DNA from: Flammeovirgaceae bacterium UBA2371
Lineage (GTDB): Bacteria; Bacteroidota; Bacteroidia; Cytophagales; Cyclobacteriaceae
DNA length: 12,401 nucleotides
Reading direction: 5' to 3'
Assembly (NCBI GenBank): GCA_002345965.1
Contig: DDTF01000014.1
Span: 19,117 to 31,517, forward strand
The position numbers and the translations under genes were made by a program. The notes under the pieces were generated by a model. The model was not told the DNA's origin, ran no database searches, and saw only the letters and a program-made list of their open reading frames with translations. The stretch's first letter is position 1. The number at the start of each line of letters is the position of its first letter. Positions 6,100-12,401 of the stretch are shown in pieces.

Positions 6100-6948
6100 A
6101 TGAAAACCATTTTTGTATCTACTGACTTCTCTGATGCTGGAAACAATGCTGTAAAATATGCTGTAAGTTTTGCGCATTCCATCAATGCCAGCTTGATAGC
6201 ATTTCATTCCGGCTCTGTCCCCAAATTCAATCCAACCATCAGCGAAGCCAAATTTTTAGAATTGGAGAACAAAGAAGAAATCAAAAACAGAGACAAAATC
6301 GAGCAACTGCTGGAAAAGTATTGCGAGGCCGAACACATTGAATGGGATCAACAAAAATTCATTGCCGTAGCACAAACGGGAATATTATCAGTTGACACAA
6401 TCCTTGCCGTAGCCCATGAGTACGGTGCCGACTTATTGATTGTAGGCACACATGGCAAAACCGGTTTGAAACTTTTCGGCAGTACTACCTCTGGCATTGT
6501 TTTACAGGCGGAGATTCCTGTACTGGCTGTACCCACCAATCACGGCTTTAAACATGTAAAAACGATTGTTTATGCTTCAGACTTAAGGAATTTGGAGAAT
6601 GAATTGAAAATTGTGGTACCAGCTGCCAAAGCATTTAATGCCACTATTGAAATTTTATACCTGGATTTTGGCTGGGGATTGGGTAAGCCCCCTGAATCCC
6701 TGGATGATTTAAAGAAAGAGGTTGGATATGATAAGATTCGAATTGTTGTTCAGAAAGAAAAGGGTGGATTTACCATTTTGCAACAAATAGAAAATTACCT
6801 GAAGATAACTAACCCGGAGATGCTGGTCATGTTTCCTGAAGACCGCAGCTACTTTGATCGATTGTTTGGTATTGGTAAAACCGAAGAGCTTACCTATCGC
6901 ACGCGCTTGCCGTTATTTACCTTTAGAAAGTCAAAAGTTACAACGTAG
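6100..6948 (+). CDS. Tandem universal stress protein (UspA family)
   Basis: A cytoplasmic protein of 282 residues with two Usp folds. Domain 1 (1-146) starts with the typical strand and Asp (MKTIFVSTDFSDAGNNAVKYA) and ends with GADLLIVGTHGKTGLKLFGSTTSGIV and IPVLAVP. The nucleotide-binding loop is G116-T-H-G119, then only seven residues before G127-S128, two fewer than in the G-2x-G-9x-G-S/T consensus, so ATP binding is uncertain. Domain 2 (about 153-276) keeps the fold pattern (HVKTIVYASDL, EMLVMFPEDRSYFDRLFGIG, RLPLFTF) but has no such loop, so it is probably structural or for dimerisation. Usp proteins aid survival of starvation and oxidative or energy stress. It ends tail-to-tail with the histidine kinase, overlapping it by 11 bases. 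The spacer before it (5983-6099) shows no clear promoter. Confidence 0.88.
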   Translation: MKTIFVSTDFSDAGNNAVKYAVSFAHSINASLIAFHSGSVPKFNPTISEAKFLELENKEEIKNRDKIEQLLEKYCEAEHIEWDQQKFIAVAQTGILSVDTILAVAHEYGADLLIVGTHGKTGLKLFGSTTSGIVLQAEIPVLAVPTNHGFKHVKTIVYASDLRNLENELKIVVPAAKAFNATIEILYLDFGWGLGKPPESLDDLKKEVGYDKIRIVVQKEKGGFTILQQIENYLKITNPEMLVMFPEDRSYFDRLFGIGKTEELTYRTRLPLFTFRKSKVTT

Positions 6949-8239
6949 ACTCGCTGTGTTCCTGAGCATCAACTGTTTTGGTTTGCAGGGGTAGTGTCAC
7001 TGAAAAGACGGAGCCCTCCCCTTCTTTGGACATCAGTTGGATACTTCCTGAAAGTTTGGACAAGGCTTCTTTTACAATATAGAGTCCCAGGCCTGAGCCA
7101 CTTGAATGCTCGTGTGCCCTGTAGAACATATCAAAGACATTGTCTTTCAGATCGCTATTAATGCCCAGGCCATTGTCTTCCACTTTTATATGGACATACC
7201 GATGATTTTTTTCGCCACATAATTTAATCCAGGGTTCTTTTTTGGCAGGATCGTGGTACTTGATGGCGTTGGAGATTAAGTTGGTAAATACAATTTTAAG
7301 CCTACTTCTATCAGAATTGATTTCCAGATCGTCAGGGATATTGCAGTGAATAGTAATTCTCTCTTTTCCGGAAGTGTATTGTAAATCATTTAGAATAGCC
7401 TGCAGGCAATTCTTCAAATTGATGGGCTCCATTTTTAATTCCAGTCTGCTATTTCTGGAGTAATCGATTATCTCACTGATGAAGGAATCCATCGATCTGA
7501 TTCGGTTTTGCATCAAATCAAGGTATTCCAATTTCATCTTATCCTCCTTCTCCATCTTCGACAAGTTGATTAGTCCTGTCAGCGTACTTAGCGGTGATCT
7601 GAGATCATGGGATGCGCTGTAAACGAAACGATCCAACTCGGCATTTACTTTTTTCAGGGCATCATTTTTTGCGCGTATTACTTTTTCATTTTCCTGAAGT
7701 GCAAGCTCAGATTCGTAATTGATTTTTGAATTGAGTATAAATACATAAACACTAACGGATGCCGCTATCACCGTATTGAGCACAAAGAAAATCCTGGCCT
7801 GCTCTTCTTCAACATACCTTCTGGGTATAATTGAAAAATCCATGGTGAAAACCATAAGATCGAGGACCAATGCCAGCAACACAAAAAAAACAGCATGCTT
7901 CCATTGCTCGTAGCCATACAAAGCCAATGCCACAGCACCTGCCGTTACATATTGCAGATGCATTCCGGTGGTGAAGGGTTCGCTTGTGGCAATAGCAAAT
8001 ATCATAATATTGAATGCCAGAAGACCAAATACCTTTGATATCTCAATGTGTTTGTACTTGATGAGGAGCCAATTGATGAATGCAAAAAGTAAAAATGAGG
8101 CATAGATAGAGAAGGCTACATTTATACTCAGGTACCTGTCAAGGACGGCATAGACCAGCGTGGTAAACACCACCAATGAGTTGAGCCTACCCATCAAGAT
8201 GGCTTTCCTTTCATCCATTGATAATGCGCTATAATTCAT
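6938..8239 (-). CDS. Membrane sensor histidine kinase
   Basis: A 433-residue inner-membrane kinase. Residues about 20-170 contain roughly six hydrophobic helices (near 21-38, 44-61, 69-86, 95-112, 115-133, 150-170) with only short loops and no PAS, GAF or extracellular sensor domain, so the membrane region itself is the likely sensor. A coiled linker (171-205, SELALQENEKVIRAKNDALKKVNAELD) joins it to the HisKA domain with phosphoacceptor H211 in YSASHDLRSPLSTL. The ATPase part has the N box with N320 and N324 (TNLISNAIKYHD), G1 DNGLGI (355-360), an F box around FDMFYRA, and G2 GSGLGLYIVKE (381-391). All kinase motifs are intact. No receiver domain is fused and no response-regulator gene is adjacent, so its partner is elsewhere (an orphan kinase here). 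It starts at the ATG 8239; M8 is an alternative. A TACCTTTA element at 8264-8271 probably drives it. Confidence 0.93.
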   Translation of the reverse strand: MNYSALSMDERKAILMGRLNSLVVFTTLVYAVLDRYLSINVAFSIYASFLLFAFINWLLIKYKHIEISKVFGLLAFNIMIFAIATSEPFTTGMHLQYVTAGAVALALYGYEQWKHAVFFVLLALVLDLMVFTMDFSIIPRRYVEEEQARIFFVLNTVIAASVSVYVFILNSKINYESELALQENEKVIRAKNDALKKVNAELDRFVYSASHDLRSPLSTLTGLINLSKMEKEDKMKLEYLDLMQNRIRSMDSFISEIIDYSRNSRLELKMEPINLKNCLQAILNDLQYTSGKERITIHCNIPDDLEINSDRSRLKIVFTNLISNAIKYHDPAKKEPWIKLCGEKNHRYVHIKVEDNGLGINSDLKDNVFDMFYRAHEHSSGSGLGLYIVKEALSKLSGSIQLMSKEGEGSVFSVTLPLQTKTVDAQEHSESTL

Positions 8240-8263
8240 GGAGGGGCAACCTGATTAGAACCA

Positions 8264-8271
8264 TAAAGGTA
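8264..8271 (-). promoter_or_regulatory. TAnnTTTG-like promoter element for the histidine kinase
   Basis: Read on the minus strand the bases are TACCTTTA, seven of eight positions of TAnnTTTG, lying 24 bases before the kinase ATG. A TTG with a TTTTGATC context lies further upstream but at a looser spacing than expected. Confidence 0.45.
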
Positions 8272-8351
8272 CATTGGGTCCGTATAAAAGCCAGATCAAA
8301 ATGCCATGAAATGTAGCTAAAATCTTAGAAGAATGGATACTCGAAAAGCAA

Positions 8352-8359
8352 TTTCTTTG
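8352..8359 (+). promoter_or_regulatory. TAnnTTTG-like promoter element for the carbonic anhydrase
   Basis: TTTCTTTG followed by CGGCC; with the surrounding bases it matches the ABC-F promoter at 3631-3644 in 13 of 14 positions (ATTTCTTTGCGGCC against ATATCTTTGCGGCC). The second base departs from TAnnTTTG. It would give a leader of about 95 bases before the ATG at 8463. That leader holds two copies of GCCACATT (8389-8396 and 8402-8409) and a related GCCATAAT. Confidence 0.45.
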
Positions 8360-8462
8360 CGGCCAGCCAGTGCCCAGGCAGCCATAATGCCACATTCTAT
8401 AGCCACATTAATCCAATCAGAAACCCCTATCTTTAACTTCAATAATAAACAAGTGACCCATC

Positions 8463-9101
8463 ATGCCCAGCTACGAACAGATATTTGAAAACAACCGGAA
8501 GTGGATTGCAGAAAAGACAGCTACAAATGAAGAATTTTTTGCCAACCTGGCCAAGGGACAGAACCCCAAATACCTCTACATAGGTTGCAGCGACAGCAGG
8601 GCCACAGCGGAAGAACTTATGGGGGCACAACCTGGAGAAGTATTTGTGCACAGGAATATCGCCAACATCATCAGCAATGTTGATCTCAATGCGATGAGCG
8701 TTATCGAGTATTCCGTTAATCACTTGCACGTGGAGCACATCATTGTTTGTGGTCATTATTTTTGCGGGGGTGTAAAAGCCGCTATGCAACCCCAGGATCT
8801 AGGGATTTTGAATCCATGGCTCAGAAACATCCGTGATGTGTATCGAATTCACAAAGAAGAACTGAATAGCATCAAAGATGAGGAAAAGAAATACATGCGA
8901 TTGGTGGAACTGAACGTGGAAGAGCAATGCATCAACGTAATAAAAACGGCTGCGGTTCAAAAGGAATACCTGAGCACCGGATTTCCCATCGTACATGGAT
9001 GGGTGTTTAATGTAAAAACGGGTGAATTAATTGACCTGAAGATCAACTTTACGGAAAAGCTGAAAGGCATTCAGGAAATATACAATCTGGGTACCGTTTA
9101 G
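8463..9101 (+). CDS. Beta-class carbonic anhydrase
   Basis: A 212-residue cytoplasmic zinc enzyme that interconverts CO2 and bicarbonate, supplying bicarbonate to carboxylases and helping pH balance. The zinc ligands are visible: C42 in IGCSDSR, H98 and C101 in VCGHYFCGG. The catalytic pair D44 and R46 sits in the same CSDSR motif. The expected HRNIANII segment (63-70) and the later LVELNVEEQCINVIKTAAVQ and VHGWVFNVKTGEL segments are present, and the length is normal for bacterial beta-CA (E. coli Can is 220 residues). No transporter of the bicarbonate type is next to it, so a simple housekeeping role is likely. It stops with a TAG whose bases overlap the TAA of the convergent DUF6159 gene (four-base overlap, 9098-9101). 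Confidence 0.95.
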   Translation: MPSYEQIFENNRKWIAEKTATNEEFFANLAKGQNPKYLYIGCSDSRATAEELMGAQPGEVFVHRNIANIISNVDLNAMSVIEYSVNHLHVEHIIVCGHYFCGGVKAAMQPQDLGILNPWLRNIRDVYRIHKEELNSIKDEEKKYMRLVELNVEEQCINVIKTAAVQKEYLSTGFPIVHGWVFNVKTGELIDLKINFTEKLKGIQEIYNLGTV

Positions 9102-9967
9102 GATTTACGATTTCGGAATGCGCCCTTAACAGTTTCTTCATCGAACCCTGCAGGCACCAAACTCTTGTTGGCGTATACATACAAGGCCGTGTTGAAAATC
9201 GTGCTGGCCACGCTAAAGATCAAACCCGTAATAAACAGTACCAGGATACCTGTGACAATACCGATTACAAATCCAATGGTATCGAATGCGTTGGACAAAA
9301 CAAACGTAAGCCCCACCGTAAGTGCGATGATTAGTACAAATACAAAAAACTGTACCAAACCCAGTCCGATGTGTTTGATTAAACTCTCGCCCCAGGTCTT
9401 TTTGATTACCTGCGTAGATTTTTTCACTGTGTCTATTGGTCCCAGTCCTTCATAAACCAAAACAGGCACCACGAAAATGGTTATGATACTCCATGCCATA
9501 CCCAACAATCCAATCAGGATTGAAGCTACAATTTGTCCTGCCTTACCGAGGTTGGAGGCAAGATGATCAAGAATTCTCAGCAGGAGCCCCACCGTGGCTG
9601 ACAGTAAGCTCCATTGAAAGATCAAACCCATTTTTGAAAAGGCAAAGCGCATGCTTTCGCCAAAAGTAGCGTTGCCTCCTTCAAATCTGATTTTGGTGGT
9701 ATACACCACGCACACATTAAAGAAAGTAGCAATAAATGCCAGCCCAAAATAAGTCAAGAAGATGATCACATATTGGTAGACCGCCAATGAATCCTCAGCT
9801 ACCCCTTCGTTTAGAAGTGTAGGCACTACTGACGGCACTATCATGGCAATTGTAAACAATGCAGAAAAAATAAATGACAGGAATGCGAAACCCAATAGTT
9901 CGCGGTCCTGATTGATTACGCCAAAAGTCAATTTGGTTATTTTCCAGCTTCGGGTGAATGCGTTCAT
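9098..9967 (-). CDS. DUF6159-like multi-pass membrane protein
   Basis: A 289-residue integral membrane protein with about six helices (near 24-50, 63-90, 114-131, 144-172, 200-225, 229-262) and a short hydrophilic C-terminus (VPAGFDEETVKGAFRNRKS). The opening MNAFTRSWKITKLTFGVINQDRELLGF, the loop VVYTTKIRFEGGNATFGESMRFAF, and VVPVLVYEGLGPIDTVKKSTQVIKKTWGES fit the DUF6159 family as I remember it; its function is unknown. The last quoted segment, an amphipathic stretch ending in K-K-T-W-G, is typical of the glycerophosphoryl-diester-linked or YciC-like membrane families too, which is the main alternative. It lies 69 bases downstream of the Na/Pi cotransporter gene on the same strand, so read-through is possible, and it is convergent with the carbonic anhydrase. 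Confidence 0.75.
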   Translation of the reverse strand: MNAFTRSWKITKLTFGVINQDRELLGFAFLSFIFSALFTIAMIVPSVVPTLLNEGVAEDSLAVYQYVIIFLTYFGLAFIATFFNVCVVYTTKIRFEGGNATFGESMRFAFSKMGLIFQWSLLSATVGLLLRILDHLASNLGKAGQIVASILIGLLGMAWSIITIFVVPVLVYEGLGPIDTVKKSTQVIKKTWGESLIKHIGLGLVQFFVFVLIIALTVGLTFVLSNAFDTIGFVIGIVTGILVLFITGLIFSVASTIFNTALYVYANKSLVPAGFDEETVKGAFRNRKS

Positions 9968-10036
9968 GGTGGTTACTGTTTTACGATGTGAAATTATGTA
10001 TTTCTTAAAGTATAACCTACCATCACTACTATTGGA

Positions 10037-11704
10037 TCAACGAATAAATCCGGGAAGTTCGCCAAAGTATTTGGCCTGATCTTTGTCGAGCAGATAATCT
10101 TTGGTTGCCCATACAATGGCCTTGTAGCTATTGTAGATTTCCCTGTTGAAGTTGATGAGGGTTGATATTTCCACATCGCTCAAATTGGCATCCATCCCCT
10201 CTTTGTACAAATTATTAAGCTCTTCCGTATATGCTACCTGAACTGCATTGTATATGGCCACCATGTCTTCAAAGGCATTGTAGCCTTCGGGTTTTAAGAG
10301 TAGAGCCGCCAATCGTTCATAAAACTTTTTGAGTTCTTCACTGCGGTGCACATAAAGCTGGTATTTTACATCGTTAGAGGAATTTTTAAACTGATCTATA
10401 TCCTGATGAGAATCTTTGATGCTTTTGGCAGCAAACATACTGTTGCGAATGGATGAATTGATGCGATCGAGCAGTTCATGTTCATCGGCATTTAAGCTTG
10501 CCTTATTAAACCGAATGGAGTAGGCGTGCATCTCTCCGTGGATTTGTTTTAAATACTCATATTTCTCTACAAAGGTTTTCCCCATAAAAGTTTTATCTAC
10601 TTCCTTTCTGATTACTATGGGTGCATTACCAAAAGAGCTTACCACAAAATCAATGACCAACACCATGAACCTGCGGGTTTCTTTCAAAAGGGCCTCCAGC
10701 GCCAGGTCTCCGCCAGTAGCAGGTGACACCGAACCGATGTATTTAACACTTTCGTCATTACCTGAAAACATGTTGGTCAATAATCTTCCAAATGCATTCA
10801 AAAATGGAAAAAATACGATCACACCCGCCACATTAATACCACTCTGGAAAATGACCAGCGCCAGTAAGTTATCCTGAATATTGATAAAGTGAGTGATGAA
10901 ATGGTTAATGGGCTTCAAAGCGATAAGCACCACTACAATGATGAAGGTATTGTAAATAAAGTTTCCGAGTGCTACCCTTTTTTTTGGTGCGATGCCATTG
11001 ACAGAGGCTATCAATAATTTGATGGTGGTGCCTACTTCTGAACCCAATACTATAGCCATTGCTGCCAACAAGGTGACTGCATCAGAATTGAGTGCTGTAA
11101 GCGTAATGGCTACTGTTGCAGAGCTGGATTGAATCAATGAAGTAAGCACGAAGCCAACCAATACAAAAATAATCAGCGGGTAATCATCCAACACAGAAAA
11201 ATCAAACTCCTGAGCCACTACTTCAAAACCGCTTTTCATGAAACTCAACCCAACGAACAACAACCCGAAGCCAACAAAGAATTTACTCCATTGATAACCT
11301 TTGCCTTCTTTTTGAAACAGTGCCATCGCTATTCCGAATACACCCACCAGAGGATAGGCGATGCTCTCAATATTAATTTTGAATCCGAGGGTGGCTACAA
11401 TCCAGCTGGTAAGCGTGGTGCCAATGTTGGCGCCCAAGATAACAGACAAGGCATTTTGCATTGCCAATACCCCAGAACCCACAAAGGCGAGCACCATCAG
11501 GCTTACCACAGAGCTACTTTGCAATACGGCAGTAACGATGGCGCCTGATGCAACTGCTTTCAGTTTATTATTAGTCTGTGTTTTGAGGAATACCTTGAAA
11601 GAGCGCCCAGCCAACTTGCTTAGTGCTTCTTCTAAAAAATTGGTGCCCAGCAGAAACAGGCCAATGCCTGCACCCATCAATGAGAGCTCATAAAAATAAC
11701 CCAT
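10037..11704 (-). CDS. Na/Pi cotransporter family protein with PhoU-like C-terminal domain
   Basis: A 555-residue inner-membrane protein. The membrane part (1-310) holds the two inverted repeats of the PF02690 Na/Pi-II family, each with the hallmark QSSS (62-65 in AVLQSSSVVSL and 192-195 in SLIQSSSATVA) and the matching G-x-x-x-G-T-T loops GANIGTT (91-97) and GSEVGTT (221-227). These line the sodium and phosphate site in the SLC34/NptA group. Residues about 335-540 are helical and charged (DLALEALLKETRRFMV, YLKQIHGEMHAYS, ELKKFYERLAALL), as in the PhoU-like domain of this bacterial family, which may sense or gate. Bacterial members have been linked to sodium-driven phosphate movement and, in some, to cyclic dinucleotide or envelope stress control, so transport direction is not certain. 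The gene is divergent from the OsmC gene. Confidence 0.9.
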   Translation of the reverse strand: MGYFYELSLMGAGIGLFLLGTNFLEEALSKLAGRSFKVFLKTQTNNKLKAVASGAIVTAVLQSSSVVSLMVLAFVGSGVLAMQNALSVILGANIGTTLTSWIVATLGFKINIESIAYPLVGVFGIAMALFQKEGKGYQWSKFFVGFGLLFVGLSFMKSGFEVVAQEFDFSVLDDYPLIIFVLVGFVLTSLIQSSSATVAITLTALNSDAVTLLAAMAIVLGSEVGTTIKLLIASVNGIAPKKRVALGNFIYNTFIIVVVLIALKPINHFITHFINIQDNLLALVIFQSGINVAGVIVFFPFLNAFGRLLTNMFSGNDESVKYIGSVSPATGGDLALEALLKETRRFMVLVIDFVVSSFGNAPIVIRKEVDKTFMGKTFVEKYEYLKQIHGEMHAYSIRFNKASLNADEHELLDRINSSIRNSMFAAKSIKDSHQDIDQFKNSSNDVKYQLYVHRSEELKKFYERLAALLLKPEGYNAFEDMVAIYNAVQVAYTEELNNLYKEGMDANLSDVEISTLINFNREIYNSYKAIVWATKDYLLDKDQAKYFGELPGFIR

Positions 11705-11785
11705 GCCTACTTTGAAATTGATGACTCCAAGTCAGAACAAAGATTGTTTAAATCTATTGAGAACCATGGGATTATACTCACTTTT

Positions 11786-11802
11786 TGATATGACGGATAT
11801 CA
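11786..11802. promoter_or_regulatory. TGATAT-n5-ATATCA palindrome in the Na/Pi-OsmC spacer
   Basis: TGATAT (11786-11791) and ATATCA (11797-11802) form a 17-bp palindrome with the spacer GACGG. It lies 24 bases upstream of the OsmC promoter element and about 80 bases from the start of the divergent cotransporter gene, the usual position for a regulator binding site. The regulator is not known; the arms are AT-rich and could arise by chance. Confidence 0.35.
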
Positions 11803-11825
11803 TACCAATGTAGGTGGTCTCAGTA

Positions 11826-11833
11826 TAATTTTG
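11826..11833 (+). promoter_or_regulatory. TAnnTTTG promoter element for the OsmC gene
   Basis: TAATTTTG is an exact match to the Bacteroidota -7 element, 21 bases before the preferred ATG at 11855. A TTG at the usual -33 distance is not seen. If this is the promoter, a start at TTG 11831 is impossible because it would lie inside the promoter, which supports the ATG. Confidence 0.6.
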
Positions 11834-11854
11834 ACTAACAAAACTGAAAACACA

Positions 11855-12334
11855 ATGGATGCGCATTATTATAACGTAGACGTAAATTGGAATCAGGATC
11901 GCAAGGGAATGATGTGTTCACCGGAACTGGGCTCTTCACTGAGCGGAAATGGCTGTATAGAAGTGGCCACTCCTCCCGAATTCCCAAAAGGAGTTGCGGG
12001 CATTTGGTCTCCCGAGCATTTGTTTACCGCCTCTGTAGCGAGTTGTTTCATGACCACTTTTCTTGCCATAGCCGAGAATTCAAAGCTGGAATTTGATCAG
12101 TTTGGATGCAAAGCCGTTGGCAAACTGGAGAAGGTAGAAAAGGGATTTGAAATGACCGAAGTAGCCATCACTCCTCAGGTAAGCCTGCTGCACGAAAAAG
12201 ATCGTGATCGTGCGTTGAGGGTATTGGACAAAACTGAAAAAAATTGTCTTATCACCAATTCCATCAAATCGAAAGTGATCATGAGTCCAGAGATTACGGT
12301 TACCAACAAGGGAAAGATCAATGAAATAGTCTAA
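11855..12334 (+). CDS. OsmC/Ohr family peroxidase-like protein
   Basis: A protein of 159 residues from the ATG at 11855. OsmC-family proteins reduce organic hydroperoxides with a pair of cysteines and are often induced by osmotic or oxidative stress. The two cysteines are present, numbered from the ATG at 11855: C64 in TASVASCFMTTF and C131 in EKNCLITNS. The preceding PEHLFTASVASC segment is typical. The opening HYYNVDVNWNQDRKGMM and SPEL resembles the OsmC-like branch that includes YhfA-like proteins more than classical Ohr. A TTG at 11831 would add eight residues (MTNKTENT) but overlaps the promoter element, so the ATG is preferred. It stands divergent from the cotransporter and ends tail-to-tail with a partial gene at the window edge. 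Peroxidase activity is inferred from the cysteine pair. Confidence 0.88.
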   Translation: MDAHYYNVDVNWNQDRKGMMCSPELGSSLSGNGCIEVATPPEFPKGVAGIWSPEHLFTASVASCFMTTFLAIAENSKLEFDQFGCKAVGKLEKVEKGFEMTEVAITPQVSLLHEKDRDRALRVLDKTEKNCLITNSIKSKVIMSPEITVTNKGKINEIV

Positions 12335-12401
12335 CCAGGCGCTCCCATTTTTGGTCCCTGTTGGCCGTAACATCCACACATGTAAGCCTTCTTGCTTATT
12401 G
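12331..12401 (-). CDS. Probable 3' end of a gene cut by the window edge
   Basis: From the window end a minus-strand frame reads 22 complete codons, ISKKAYMCGCYGQQGPKMG then APG, and stops at TAG (12333-12331), whose bases overlap the OsmC stop codon. The same tail-to-tail overlap is seen at the two other convergent junctions of this window, which favours a real gene. The C-G-C pair and the Gly/Pro-rich end are unusual but not diagnostic. It could equally be an unused short frame, or a 16-residue peptide starting at the internal ATG. No family can be named. Confidence 0.3.
   Translation of the reverse strand, partial: ISKKAYMCGCYGQQGPKMGAPG

Noticed and set aside
11831..11854. TTG start for the OsmC-family gene
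   Set aside because: The TTG is part of the exact TAnnTTTG promoter element, and the family normally starts near the ATG at 11855.

Overview
The window looks like an ordinary chromosomal stretch from a Bacteroidota bacterium, probably of the Cytophagales/Chitinophagales type. The evidence is a promoter element of the TAnnTTTG class (TATCTTTG followed by CGGCC before the ABC-F gene; TAATTTTG before the OsmC gene), mostly absent Shine-Dalgarno sequences, moderate G+C, and a family mix typical of the phylum (BON/LysM protein, dodecin, DUF3592, DUF6159, Na/Pi cotransporter with a PhoU-like tail). The taxonomic call is inference. I see no rRNA, tRNA, CRISPR array, insertion sequence or phage gene.

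Layout, left to right. 20-343 (-): small Cro/XRE-type regulator whose true start may lie upstream of its first ATG. 344-820: AT-rich gap with no convincing gene. 821-1411 (+): AlkB-type Fe(II)/2OG repair dioxygenase. 1448-1474: strong hairpin terminator shared by two convergent units. 2571-1499 (-): a compact operon of a two-BON-domain lipoprotein, a BON-LysM protein resembling the potassium-binding Kbp, and a dodecin. 2572-2794: divergent spacer with a leader palindrome and a nested set of inverted repeats ending in a hairpin plus T-run, a candidate small RNA. 2795-3586 (+): lipoprotein with YD-like repeats. 3659-5302 (+): ABC-F ATPase. 5338-5982 (+): two-pass DUF3592 membrane protein with a TTG start buried in a hairpin. 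6100-6948 (+): tandem universal stress protein, tail-to-tail with a membrane histidine kinase (8239-6938, -). 8463-9101 (+): beta-carbonic anhydrase, tail-to-tail with a DUF6159 membrane protein (9967-9098, -). 11704-10037 (-): Na/Pi-type cotransporter. 11855-12334 (+): OsmC-family peroxidase-like protein. 12331-12401 (-): the probable 3' end of another gene, cut by the window edge.

Functionally the window is rich in stress and homeostasis genes: alkylation repair, flavin storage or buffering, periplasmic and cytoplasmic BON proteins, a ribosome-associated ABC-F factor, a universal stress protein, CO2/bicarbonate and phosphate handling, and organic hydroperoxide detoxification. Only the BON/BON-LysM/dodecin cluster is clearly an operon. 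The rest are mostly single genes with their own promoters, often packed so tightly that convergent stop codons overlap. I found no clear-cut new multi-gene defence or metabolic system. The best leads are the candidate structured RNA at 2655-2771, the start-codon hairpin at 5322-5343, and the BON/BON-LysM/dodecin operon.
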